The notes: a model not told the origin generated them from the letters alone. A stretch of DNA of 22,619 nt from Flavobacteriaceae bacterium UBA3078 (GCA_002366675.1 DFBO01000276.1:2940-25558); one strand, 5' to 3'; counted from the first letter of the stretch, positions 1 through 7,958 are shown. Translations and numbers: made by a program.

Positions 1-30
1 CCTACCCATTATTTTCAGCTTAATACTAAA

Positions 31-1299
31 ATGGGTTTATCGATATTTCCTGTTATAGAACACTTACCAGATTTCGTAAAGGAACAACTATTGGTGGATA
101 ATACGTATCAATCAGAATTTGCACGAAATTATGATTTGTCATGGCAAGCAGTTCAAAAAGGTTACATTGGGAATCTACCAACATATAAGAGTTTTGAACG
201 TGTTTCATTATACGATAATTACCACTTTATAAGAAAGAATTTTCATCCAATTTGGGTGTTTTATGTATTGCTGATTCGCATTTTTTCATTGCATAATCCG
301 TTTAACGAAGTTAGATATTGGTATAGGTCAAGACCTATAACTAGAGTGTTTGTTGTGAATAAATCCATTAATTATGAAGGTTGGGATGAATATGATTCAT
401 CATTAATTAAGCAAAGCCCTAAAGTTAGTGTCGTAATCCCTACTTTAAATAGGTATAATTATCTCAAAGATGTTTTAAAGGACTTAGAGCAGCAAGATTA
501 CACTAATTTTGAGGTGATAATCGTAGATCAATCGGATGCTTTTAATCTAGAATTTTATAAAGATTTTAAATTAAATATTAATGTCACTCATCAAAAAGAA
601 AAGGCATTATGGTTAGCAAGAAATACAGCTATTAAAAAGTCTAAAGGTGATTTTATTGCTCTTTCTGAAGATGATGTAAGGATACAGCCTGATTGGATAA
701 CTAATCATTTAAAGTGCCTTGATTTTTTTGATGCACAAGTTTCAGCTGGAGTATTTTATCCTGAAGGACAACAGATCCCTAAAGAGCGCTCTTTTTTTGC
801 TATAGCTTCTCAATTTGCTACAGGAAATGCGATGCTTTATAAGCATGTTTTTAAAGCAGTAGGATTATTTGATAGGCAATTTGAAAAACAGAGAATGGGA
901 GATGGTGAGTTTGGAATGCGAGTTTATTTAGATGGAATTAAAAGTGTTTCTAATCCATTTGCTTCTTGTATAGATGTAAAGGCAGCAACTGGTGGATTAA
1001 GAGAAATGGGCAGTTGGGATGCATTTAGACCTTCTACATTTTTTGCTCCTAGACCAATTCCTAGTGTTTTATATTATTTTAGGAGATATTATGGTAATCA
1101 TGCTGCAAAATTGGCATTATTAAGAACCATACCACTTTCTATATTGCCATATCAGTTTAAAAAAAATAAACCTTTACTAGTAATAGGTGTTTTGCTTACA
1201 ATAGTTATTCTTCCAATTGTGTTTTATCAAGTCGTAAAATCTTGGAGAATTGCTAGTAAAAAGATAAACGAAGGACCCATAGTTGATGTACTTATTTGA
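31..1299 (+). CDS. Family 2 glycosyltransferase with an extra N-terminal region
   Basis: The protein probably adds a sugar to a lipid-linked surface polysaccharide on the cytoplasmic face of the membrane. The GT-A domain starts near residue 131 with the strand KVSVVIPTLNRY. A DXD-like acidic motif, SEDD, lies at 212-215, and MGDGEFGMR at 289-297 matches the usual ED-type acceptor/catalytic region. A hydrophobic stretch at about 379-404 looks like one C-terminal membrane anchor. The first 130 residues are not recognisable and include a hydrophobic patch (about 73-88). The frame is open back to base 1, so the true start may lie outside the window; the ATG at 31 is chosen because an A-rich run precedes it. 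The stop overlaps the TTG start of the next glycosyltransferase. Family is confident; donor and acceptor are unknown. Confidence 0.85.
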   Translation: MGLSIFPVIEHLPDFVKEQLLVDNTYQSEFARNYDLSWQAVQKGYIGNLPTYKSFERVSLYDNYHFIRKNFHPIWVFYVLLIRIFSLHNPFNEVRYWYRSRPITRVFVVNKSINYEGWDEYDSSLIKQSPKVSVVIPTLNRYNYLKDVLKDLEQQDYTNFEVIIVDQSDAFNLEFYKDFKLNINVTHQKEKALWLARNTAIKKSKGDFIALSEDDVRIQPDWITNHLKCLDFFDAQVSAGVFYPEGQQIPKERSFFAIASQFATGNAMLYKHVFKAVGLFDRQFEKQRMGDGEFGMRVYLDGIKSVSNPFASCIDVKAATGGLREMGSWDAFRPSTFFAPRPIPSVLYYFRRYYGNHAAKLALLRTIPLSILPYQFKKNKPLLVIGVLLTIVILPIVFYQVVKSWRIASKKINEGPIVDVLI

Positions 1300-2396
1300 A
1301 TACAAAAAATAAACATATCGTAATTGTTACTTCAGAATTCCCACCACAACCAGGAGGAATAGGCAATCATGCCTATAATTTAGCATTGTATTTATCTAAA
1401 AATAATTATAAGGTAACAGTAATTGCCGATCAGCGTGCAGTATTAAATGAAGTTGAAAAAGCGTTTGACAATACTTTACCTTTTTTAGTTAAAAGAATTT
1501 CGTTGAAGAAACTTCGAGTTTTGATGTATTTAGATCGAATTATTAAAACCTTACAAACAATCATAAAAGGGGATTTTATTATTGCTACAGGGAAATTCTC
1601 TCTTTGGAATGTGGCATTATGTACATTATTTGTTAAGCGACCAAATATGGCAGTAATTCATGGAACAGAAGTTAATTTTAAATCCTCAAGTTTACGAAAT
1701 GCTATAAATATATCTTTAAAACGATTTGATTGTATTGTAGCTGTTTCTAACTACACCAAACAATTAGTAACTCATTTAAAAACAAATGTTGAAGTAATAC
1801 CTAACGGAATTGATGCAAATCAATGGACGAATAATGTTTCAGATTTACAACTCATAGGATCACCTGTAATTACTACAGTAGGACGTGTGAGTATTAGAAA
1901 AGGGCAATTACAAGTAATAAAAATGCTTCCAGATTTGGTAAAGGAATATCCGAAAACACATTACCACTGTGTTGGAATTAAAGGTGAGTCTGAAGCTTTT
2001 CTTGCTGAAGCAAAAAGGCTAGGAGTTGATGAGCACATCACTTTTCATGGTATTTTAAATGATGATGATTTGAAACGAGTACTTTTAGCAACCGACGTAT
2101 TTATTATGTTAAGCCAAGAAAGTGTTACTGGAGATGTTGAAGGATTTGGGATAGCAATATTGGAAGCAAATGCACTAGGGATTCCTGCTATAGGAGCTAA
2201 AAATTGTGGAATAGAAGATGCCATTGATGATGGAGTTACTGGATTTTTAATTGATGGAAAAGATAGTGCAGCCTTAAAGAATAGTTTGGATAGCATATTG
2301 GAAAAGAAACAAGTGTTTCAAGAAAATTCTAAGGAATGGGCAAAACAGCACGATTGGAACCAGCTAATTAAACGTTATATTGCTTTGATACCATGA
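1296..2396 (+). CDS. GT4 (GT-B) glycosyltransferase, TTG start
   Basis: This is a retaining GT-B glycosyltransferase of family GT4, likely acting in assembly of the surface-polysaccharide repeat unit. The N-terminal domain opens with a glycine-rich loop (PPQPGGIGNHA, 16-26). The interdomain region has PNGID (169-173), the C-terminal domain starts near GRVSIRKG (196-203), and the nucleotide-sugar site has the EX7E motif E282/E290 followed by ANALGIPAIG. At 366 residues it is full length for the family. The start is TTG at 1296-1298, overlapping the upstream TGA. The next in-frame ATG is near residue 77 and would remove the glycine-rich loop, so TTG is the credible start. It ends in an ATGA overlap with the following GT4 gene, which suggests translational coupling. 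The sugar transferred cannot be told. Confidence 0.88.
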   Translation: MNTKNKHIVIVTSEFPPQPGGIGNHAYNLALYLSKNNYKVTVIADQRAVLNEVEKAFDNTLPFLVKRISLKKLRVLMYLDRIIKTLQTIIKGDFIIATGKFSLWNVALCTLFVKRPNMAVIHGTEVNFKSSSLRNAINISLKRFDCIVAVSNYTKQLVTHLKTNVEVIPNGIDANQWTNNVSDLQLIGSPVITTVGRVSIRKGQLQVIKMLPDLVKEYPKTHYHCVGIKGESEAFLAEAKRLGVDEHITFHGILNDDDLKRVLLATDVFIMLSQESVTGDVEGFGIAILEANALGIPAIGAKNCGIEDAIDDGVTGFLIDGKDSAALKNSLDSILEKKQVFQENSKEWAKQHDWNQLIKRYIALIP

Positions 2397-3526
2397 GAAG
2401 TTTAACAATTATTTCACATACCGAACATTATAAAAACCCAGATGGCAGTATTGTTGGCTTGGGCTCTACCATTACAGAAATTAATCATTTGTTGGAAGTT
2501 TTTGATAAGGTAATTCATGTAGCAATGCTTCATGATTCTGTGCCACCACCAAGTGCTTTGCCTTATCTTTCAGATAAGATAACATTTGTAGCTTTGCCAG
2601 CTGTAGGAGGAGCAAGTATTATTGATAAAATGGCATTAGTATTTAAAGCACCTCGTATTCTAAAGATCATAAGTAAAGCTGTTGCAAAAACAGAATATTT
2701 TCAGTTTAGAGCACCAACAGGAATTGGTGTTTATGTAATTCCTTATTTAGTTTTTATAAGAAAAAAAAAGGGTTGGTTTAAATATGCTGGTAATTGGAAG
2801 CAGAAAAATGCACCAATGGCTTATCATTTTCAGCGTTGGGTATTAAAACAACAAAACCGTACAGTGACTATAAATGGGATATGGAAAGATCAACCAAAGC
2901 AATGTAAAACATTTGAAAATCCTTGTTTAACAAAGGCTGAAGTTGAATTAGGGAAGCAAACCATTACTAATAAAATATTTCAATTTCCACTACAGATTTG
3001 TTTTGTAGGACGTTTAGAAGCTGCTAAAGGGTTAGATTTAATTATAGAAGCTATACAATCTTTAGAACCAGAAGAACTTTCAAGAATAGAAACCATTCAC
3101 TTGGTAGGAGATGGTAAGCGAATTACTGAGTATAAAAAGAAAATAAAAGATTTAAACTTACCGTTTCAATTTCATGGTTATTTATCAAGAAAAGAGGTGC
3201 ATGATATATATAGAAAGTCTCATGCAATTATGTTACCTTCAGCTTCAGAAGGGTTTCCTAAAGTAATAGCTGAGGCTATGAATTATGGATGTGTACCTAT
3301 TGTTTCTAATGTTTCATCTATAGGTCATTATATTAAAAATAATAAGAATGGTTTTTTGATAGAATCTCTAAATTCAGAATGTGTTACTAAAGTGTTGAGG
3401 TGTTTTTTAAATCTACAGCAAATAGAATATTTTAATTTGATTAATTTAAATAATAAGGAATTAGTTAAGTTTAGTTATGCTTTTTATAATCAGCGTGTTA
3501 AAGATGAGATTATTTTGAGAGATTAA
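2393..3526 (+). CDS. GT4 glycosyltransferase
   Basis: This is a second GT-B retaining glycosyltransferase for the same polysaccharide. The C-terminal half carries the family signature: QICFVGRLEAAKG (201-213), a VGDG strand (238-241), and the EX7E motif at E286/E294 within SEGFPKVIAEAMNYGCVPIVS. The N-terminal half is less conserved, which is expected for the acceptor-binding domain. There is no signal peptide or clear membrane span, so it should work at the inner face of the membrane. The ATG start shares four bases (ATGA) with the preceding stop, so the two GT4 genes are almost certainly co-translated. A 170-base gap with a strong inverted-repeat structure follows, possibly marking the end of this transcription unit. 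Specificity is unknown. Confidence 0.88.
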   Translation: MRSLTIISHTEHYKNPDGSIVGLGSTITEINHLLEVFDKVIHVAMLHDSVPPPSALPYLSDKITFVALPAVGGASIIDKMALVFKAPRILKIISKAVAKTEYFQFRAPTGIGVYVIPYLVFIRKKKGWFKYAGNWKQKNAPMAYHFQRWVLKQQNRTVTINGIWKDQPKQCKTFENPCLTKAEVELGKQTITNKIFQFPLQICFVGRLEAAKGLDLIIEAIQSLEPEELSRIETIHLVGDGKRITEYKKKIKDLNLPFQFHGYLSRKEVHDIYRKSHAIMLPSASEGFPKVIAEAMNYGCVPIVSNVSSIGHYIKNNKNGFLIESLNSECVTKVLRCFLNLQQIEYFNLINLNNKELVKFSYAFYNQRVKDEIILRD

Positions 3527-3617
3527 TTTAATAAAATATTACTGACAGTTTATAGACATTTTTAAGGCATCTGAAAGTATATTCAATTTAGTTTTTATAT
3601 TTTTAACTTTTCTTGTA

Positions 3618-3671
3618 ATTTGCTTCTAACTCATTTTAAAACTCTCTTTAATAAAGAGTTTAAAAGCAAAT
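3618..3671 (+). promoter_or_regulatory. Nested inverted repeats in the leader of the NodB-like gene
   Basis: In the 170-base gap between two polysaccharide genes, ATTTGCTT (3618-3625) is complementary to AAGCAAAT (3664-3671). Inside it AAACTCT (3639-3645) is complementary to AGAGTTT (3655-3661). An alternative inner hairpin, CTCTTT-AAT-AAAGAG, lies at 3644-3658. The fold ends 25 bases before the next start codon. No T-run follows on the + strand, so a simple intrinsic terminator is not supported. It may be a structured 5' leader or a 3' end of the upstream transcript. The two competing inner pairings are seen in the sequence; the function is inferred. Confidence 0.4.
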
Positions 3672-3696
3672 ATGATTTTGAATTGGTGTCTGTTTT

Positions 3697-5304
3697 ATGA
3701 TTAAATCTATAACGCTTTTAAAGAATAATTCTGAAATAAATCTTGAATTTATTAAGACTCATGCACATAAAGTGGAGATAGATTCTTCATTTATGAATGA
3801 ATTATCAGCAACCATTCAAATTGAATTTCAAATCCCTATTATACAATTTAGGAGTCATGATTATACATGGAAAAGTTTAGAACAAACGGAATTATCAAAT
3901 TGGTATGCTCCCAAAATTTTACGTCTTAATAATAACCAGCTAGTACAAGCCAATCAACATATTGGGATTTGGGAAGTAAACAAGAAGAATACAAGAATAT
4001 TATTCTGGCACTTTAATTTAAAAAATGCAAATCCATTAGTACAATATGGTTTTAAGAATTCTAAGCAGATTGTACAAGCAGTTTCTAAGCATCAATTAAG
4101 ATGTCCATTAGCTCTTCTGTTTCCAATTGAAAGTAGCATAGAAATTAGTAGGTCTAAAATACCATTTTCAGCTATAGCTTGTTTTACAGATCACTGCGAT
4201 TTTGACACATTAATTAATTTAAAACAACAAAGGCAGTTTTTTAAGACCTACAATATAAAAATTACTAAAGGCTTTTTTTTAAATCATTTCTCAAAGAGGT
4301 CAGATACAGCTTGTTTTGAAATTCATAGCCAGGAAATAAGTGCTTGGCAAGTGGATGACCATGAATTGGCTTACCATTCTTTGTCACAATCTATTAAGCC
4401 TTTAGATGAAAGCTTAAATGATTTTGAAACATTTGAGCCACCTTTTAAAGATATAAGTACATGGATAGATCATGGTTTTCAGCCTTATAACGTTTCACTT
4501 TATAAAAATTTTGATCGTATAAGTAATCATTATGGGGCATCATTAAAAAATAATGGTATTAATATATTCTGGAATTATACTGATTCTGGTACTGCTGTTA
4601 AAGGAGTTATAAATCAATTAAACCCAAATCAATTTACATTGTATTCTTTTTATAATGGCATTAAGCATTTAAAATTGAAGGAGCAAATACCAATGTTTAT
4701 TAAAAATGTTGTTTTTCATTATTATAATACAGATTATAGTTTAAGAGTCTATAGAGATGTTGCTAAATATTTTAAAAGTATAAAACATAAGAAATCGATT
4801 AAAAGTCATTTAAGAATTTTAGTTGCCATGTTTAAATTAATAAAACTGTTAATTCCCGTTCTCTTATTTTGGAAAACTAGAAAAAATCAGGTTTATCCTT
4901 TAGCTAGATATAATCCTGTTATTTTTAATCAGGATATTTTAAATGATACTTTTACCGTTTTTCAAACTATAGAAATGATAGATTTTAAGTTGGGGCTTAA
5001 TAAAAGCAATATTGATTTACTTATTAAAGAAAACGGTCTTTTTATCGCACATACTTATTTTTCGGCGCCATTAAATTATCATCACGGTAAACTGTTTGAG
5101 AAAAGCAATGAAATTGATAGGCAAGTGGAAAAGAACTTTAGTTATTTATCACATAAAATTGCTTCTAAAGATATTTGGAATCCAACGTTAAAAGAATTAA
5201 TTGTTCATTTAAAAAGTTTTGCGAAGATAACATTTGAATGTAATGAGAAGGGAGAGATGATAATTATAGATAAAAATAAATTAGCTTATAGAATAGTACA
5301 ATGA
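3697..5304 (+). CDS. NodB-like polysaccharide deacetylase homologue with altered motif
   Basis: This is a large protein (535 residues) with a divergent NodB (CE4) core between about 155 and 300. FTDHCDFDT (163-171) aligns with NodB motif 1, the Asp-Asp metal/base segment. HELAYHSLSQS (222-232) aligns with motif 2, normally ending HSxxH; here the first histidine is H227 and the second is replaced by Q231. WIDHG (256-260) resembles a later substrate-site motif. About 155 residues precede the core and about 235 follow it; neither part is recognised. A hydrophobic stretch at about 371-384 could touch the membrane, and there is no signal peptide. If active it would remove N- or O-acyl groups from a polysaccharide or its precursor. 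The substituted ligand makes altered or lost activity possible. It overlaps the FemAB-like gene by ATGA, which ties the two functionally. Confidence 0.62.
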   Translation: MIKSITLLKNNSEINLEFIKTHAHKVEIDSSFMNELSATIQIEFQIPIIQFRSHDYTWKSLEQTELSNWYAPKILRLNNNQLVQANQHIGIWEVNKKNTRILFWHFNLKNANPLVQYGFKNSKQIVQAVSKHQLRCPLALLFPIESSIEISRSKIPFSAIACFTDHCDFDTLINLKQQRQFFKTYNIKITKGFFLNHFSKRSDTACFEIHSQEISAWQVDDHELAYHSLSQSIKPLDESLNDFETFEPPFKDISTWIDHGFQPYNVSLYKNFDRISNHYGASLKNNGINIFWNYTDSGTAVKGVINQLNPNQFTLYSFYNGIKHLKLKEQIPMFIKNVVFHYYNTDYSLRVYRDVAKYFKSIKHKKSIKSHLRILVAMFKLIKLLIPVLLFWKTRKNQVYPLARYNPVIFNQDILNDTFTVFQTIEMIDFKLGLNKSNIDLLIKENGLFIAHTYFSAPLNYHHGKLFEKSNEIDRQVEKNFSYLSHKIASKDIWNPTLKELIVHLKSFAKITFECNEKGEMIIIDKNKLAYRIVQ

Positions 5305-6374
5305 TAGAGTTTATTTCAACTAAGGAAAAAGTATGGCTTGAAAAATGGGATATTTTCGTGGCTAAAAACCCAAAAGGAAGTCATTTAATACTATCTGATT
5401 GGCTTAAATCATATAAGTCTTATGGTTTTGATTATGAATTAGGCTTATTTTTAGAAAACGACAAAATTATTGGAGGCTATGGCGCACTAATTCCAAAGTT
5501 CTTGTTTTTTAAGTTTTATATCATTCCCCATGGACCTATAGTAATTAAAGGAAGTGAAAACTATCTAGCAGAGATTTTAGAGCAGATTGGGACGAGAGCA
5601 AAGTTAATTAATTGTTGTTATGCACAAGTTAGTTTGCCTATTTCTAGTAATTGTAAAATAAAAGATTTTGTTTTTGATCCAAGTGAAGTTAAATTAGTTG
5701 AGAATAAATTTAAAACAGGTAAATTATTTAATTATGTATATTGTTCCTACGGCCTAAATTGGATGGACTTTTCTGAGCATCCCAATCCAGAAAGCTACTT
5801 AAAAAGCTTAACTTCAAAAGTGAGACAATATGTTCGTTTACCATACAAAAAAAATACTGAAATTTTAAATGTAACCAATGAAGTAGAATTGAGAAAAGGG
5901 TATAATATTTTTGAATTTAACGCAAAAGAAAATGGGTATGAAATACGTGCTTTTAAGGATGTTAAAAATTCTATTTTGGGATTAATAAATTCAAATCAAG
6001 CATATTTTCTTAACATTTATGCAGATGGAGAGGTTAAGGCATCAGGGTTTTATGTAATGGCAGGAGGCTACACTACCAATGTAATGGCTGGTGTAATAAA
6101 AGAAAAACCAGATTTAAAATTGGGTTATATGCTACAGTGGGAAGCTGTTAAAAAGGCATTTGAAAATGGACATAAAGGTTATAACATATCTGTTGGAGGA
6201 TCAAAAGGAGTTCAGGATTTTAAAACTAAATTTGGAGCCGAAACTATCTATTTCGAAGATTCGCATTATCATTTAATACTAAAGCCATTACATTATAAAA
6301 TATTTAAATTATTTAACACATATTTAAAGCCCTATAAAGCTCAAGTATCAAAATTATTGGCACGTTTTAAATAA
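5301..6374 (+). CDS. FemAB-like / GNAT_6 acyltransferase
   Basis: The protein belongs to the FemAB-related branch of the GNAT fold, whose members transfer aminoacyl or acyl groups to cell-wall or polysaccharide precursors. The double-GNAT pattern is visible: an N-terminal half with LGLFLENDKIIGGYGA (47-62) and IIPHGPIV (74-81), then a second half with FLNIYADGEVKASGFYV (236-252) and the typical ending GYNISVGGSKGVQDFKTKFG (293-312). There is no signal peptide or membrane span, so it should act in the cytoplasm. Its ATG overlaps the deacetylase-like stop (ATGA), and its TAA shares one base with the next GNAT start. This is a tightly coupled three-gene unit. Acyl donor and acceptor are unknown; a role in decorating the polysaccharide repeat is inferred from context. 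Confidence 0.72.
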   Translation: MIEFISTKEKVWLEKWDIFVAKNPKGSHLILSDWLKSYKSYGFDYELGLFLENDKIIGGYGALIPKFLFFKFYIIPHGPIVIKGSENYLAEILEQIGTRAKLINCCYAQVSLPISSNCKIKDFVFDPSEVKLVENKFKTGKLFNYVYCSYGLNWMDFSEHPNPESYLKSLTSKVRQYVRLPYKKNTEILNVTNEVELRKGYNIFEFNAKENGYEIRAFKDVKNSILGLINSNQAYFLNIYADGEVKASGFYVMAGGYTTNVMAGVIKEKPDLKLGYMLQWEAVKKAFENGHKGYNISVGGSKGVQDFKTKFGAETIYFEDSHYHLILKPLHYKIFKLFNTYLKPYKAQVSKLLARFK

Positions 6375-6838
6375 TGAAAAAATTAATAAAAATAATTCAG
6401 GTCAGGCATATTGATGTTATTATTTATAAAATGGATCATTATATTGAATTTAATGCACTAGATTTTAGTTATAAAATTGAAAAAAATCGCAAAAAAAATA
6501 AATGGTGTTACACTATAAAAGAAAATAATATATTAGTCCATACAAGTTACTTATTTGATAAAGTTTTCCTTTTGAAACTATTTAAAAAAAAAGGTCCAGT
6601 AATAGGAGATTGTTATACAGATAAGCAATATCGAGGACAATCTATTTATCCGCAAGTAATTAATAAAATAGCTTTAGAAACATTAAACAAAGCAATAGAG
6701 GAGGTTTTTATTGTAGTCAACCGTGAAAATATTAGTTCTATTAAAGGAATAGAAAAAGCAGGTTTTAGTAAGTTTGCTGCTGTAAAAGGGAAGAGGTGGC
6801 TTTGGTTTTACTTTAAAAAACAGATTATTTTTTTTTAA
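6374..6838 (+). CDS. Small GNAT-family N-acetyltransferase-like protein
   Basis: A 154-residue protein whose C-terminal half fits a GNAT fold. IGDCYTDKQYRGQSIYPQVI (77-96) resembles the acetyl-CoA-binding motif A (R/Q-x-x-G-x-G/A), with RGQSIY in place of the more usual RGxG. VNRENISSIKGIEKAGF (115-131) matches the motif B region near the C-terminus. The protein is very lysine-rich (about one residue in six), ends in an aromatic and hydrophobic tail, and may be membrane-associated. Its start overlaps the FemAB-like stop by one base (TAATG). It may acetylate an amino sugar exposed by the neighbouring deacetylase-like protein; that link is inference from position only. Family assignment is moderate because motif A is imperfect. 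Confidence 0.6.
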   Translation: MKKLIKIIQVRHIDVIIYKMDHYIEFNALDFSYKIEKNRKKNKWCYTIKENNILVHTSYLFDKVFLLKLFKKKGPVIGDCYTDKQYRGQSIYPQVINKIALETLNKAIEEVFIVVNRENISSIKGIEKAGFSKFAAVKGKRWLWFYFKKQIIFF

Positions 6839-7110
6839 ACAAGTAATTATTAAACTTATGTATGAATTCCAAATTTACAACAAGATTTAATTTTCCAGTG
6901 TAGTGCTTGAATTTTGAGTTTTTAAAGATTATGATGCAGCTTAAATGTTAAATTTGAAGTTCTACTAGTTGTAAAACGCTAATAAGTTATTATAACGTGT
7001 AGCAATTAGTTTTCTATAGAATTTTATAGTTCTATAAGTATTGATTTATTAGGTATAAGAAAAAAAAAATACATATTTTTAGCAACTATGATAAATATAT
7101 TCCCTCATTA
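6839..7110. other. AT-rich intergenic region with hairpin and -7 element
   Basis: This is the longest gene-free stretch in the window (272 bases). No open frame of useful length is seen. It holds one exact Bacteroidota -7 match, TAAATTTG at 6949-6956 (+), but without a well-placed TTG upstream and about 155 bases from the next start. It also holds a perfect 7-bp inverted repeat, TATAGAA (7015-7021) and TTCTATA (7030-7036), and a ten-base A run just before the transglutaminase-like gene. It separates two co-transcribed blocks and may contain the promoter of the second. I see no decayed gene in it. Confidence 0.4.
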
Positions 7111-7911
7111 ATGATTTTAAAAAAAATACTTTGGACAATTAAGCGGCATCCATTTTTATATAGGTCTCGATTTAAATTGCTCTCTAAAAATTCAAATATT
7201 CATGAGATTGAGGCTTATTCGTATAATGATATAAATGAAAAGAATGAGATTCCAAAATATTTTTACGAAATAAATGATTTAGTTTTTTTGAGTGGATTGC
7301 CAAGTTCAGACTTAGAACGTGTTAAAAAATTAAACAAATGGCTTGTTGAACATATCAAAGGAGGACCAGGATTAAGTGTTCCTTCAGAAGAAGCGCTTAA
7401 AATAATGCTTGCAGGTAAAGGAGGAGTTTGTAGTGATATGGCGCAAATATTTAATAATTTTTGTGTGATAAATGATATTCAAGTTAGAGAATGGGGATCT
7501 ACAAGAGCCCCTTATGAAGAAGAATATGGAGGACATTCTTATAATGAAGTATTCATAAAAGAATTAAATAAATGGGTGTTTGTTGACGTTTCTTATGGAA
7601 TTATGTTTTATTATAACGAAAAACCACAGTCTGTTATTGAGTTTTATCAATTATTAAGAGAAGGAAAAAAATTAACATTCACATCGTTCCTTGAAGAAGA
7701 GAATACTAATAAATCTAGTATATATAGGAATTATTTGAAACCAAATACAGTGCCTTTTTTAATTTGTAATTATTCTAATAAAACCTACGATAAGTTTTTA
7801 ACTAATTATAGACCCTATTTGCCTGTTTTTATGATTCACTTTATGTTGTATTTACTAAATAAAAGTTATCATTATAGATTCCCTTTAAACGATTATAAAG
7901 AGATTTTTTAG
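7111..7911 (+). CDS. Transglutaminase-fold (cysteine protease-like) protein
   Basis: The protein has the catalytic triad of the transglutaminase-like superfamily: C107 in GGVCSDMA, H142 in YGGHSYNEVF and D159 in WVFVDVSYG. Members act as peptidases, amidases or acyl transferases through a thioester. The triad occupies residues about 70-165. The remaining C-terminal third is unassigned and ends with a hydrophobic aromatic segment near 240-252. The N-terminus is basic and has no clear signal peptide, which points to a cytoplasmic location or a membrane-peripheral one. The ATG at 7111 is chosen because upstream in-frame codons include a stop just before it. Lying inside the polysaccharide locus, it may process or transfer an amide-linked substituent, but no substrate can be read from sequence. 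Confidence 0.72.
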   Translation: MILKKILWTIKRHPFLYRSRFKLLSKNSNIHEIEAYSYNDINEKNEIPKYFYEINDLVFLSGLPSSDLERVKKLNKWLVEHIKGGPGLSVPSEEALKIMLAGKGGVCSDMAQIFNNFCVINDIQVREWGSTRAPYEEEYGGHSYNEVFIKELNKWVFVDVSYGIMFYYNEKPQSVIEFYQLLREGKKLTFTSFLEEENTNKSSIYRNYLKPNTVPFLICNYSNKTYDKFLTNYRPYLPVFMIHFMLYLLNKSYHYRFPLNDYKEIF

Positions 7912-7958
7912 ATGTATCCATAAAAAGCAATTATTTTTAACTTTTCATATCAAAATTT

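Noticed and set aside
2045..2296. Opposite-strand open frame inside the first GT4 gene
   Set aside because: It lies wholly within a well-supported coding gene and shows no family features.
3644..3658. Hairpin CTCTTT-AAT-AAAGAG as an intrinsic terminator of the GT4 pair
   Set aside because: No T-run follows on the + strand and the stem is AT-rich, so termination is not supported; listed as a regulatory structure instead.
3672..3704. Ten-residue frame (ATG to TAA) overlapping the start of the NodB-like gene
   Set aside because: Too short to support as a gene; such frames are expected by chance. Kept only as a note on the leader.
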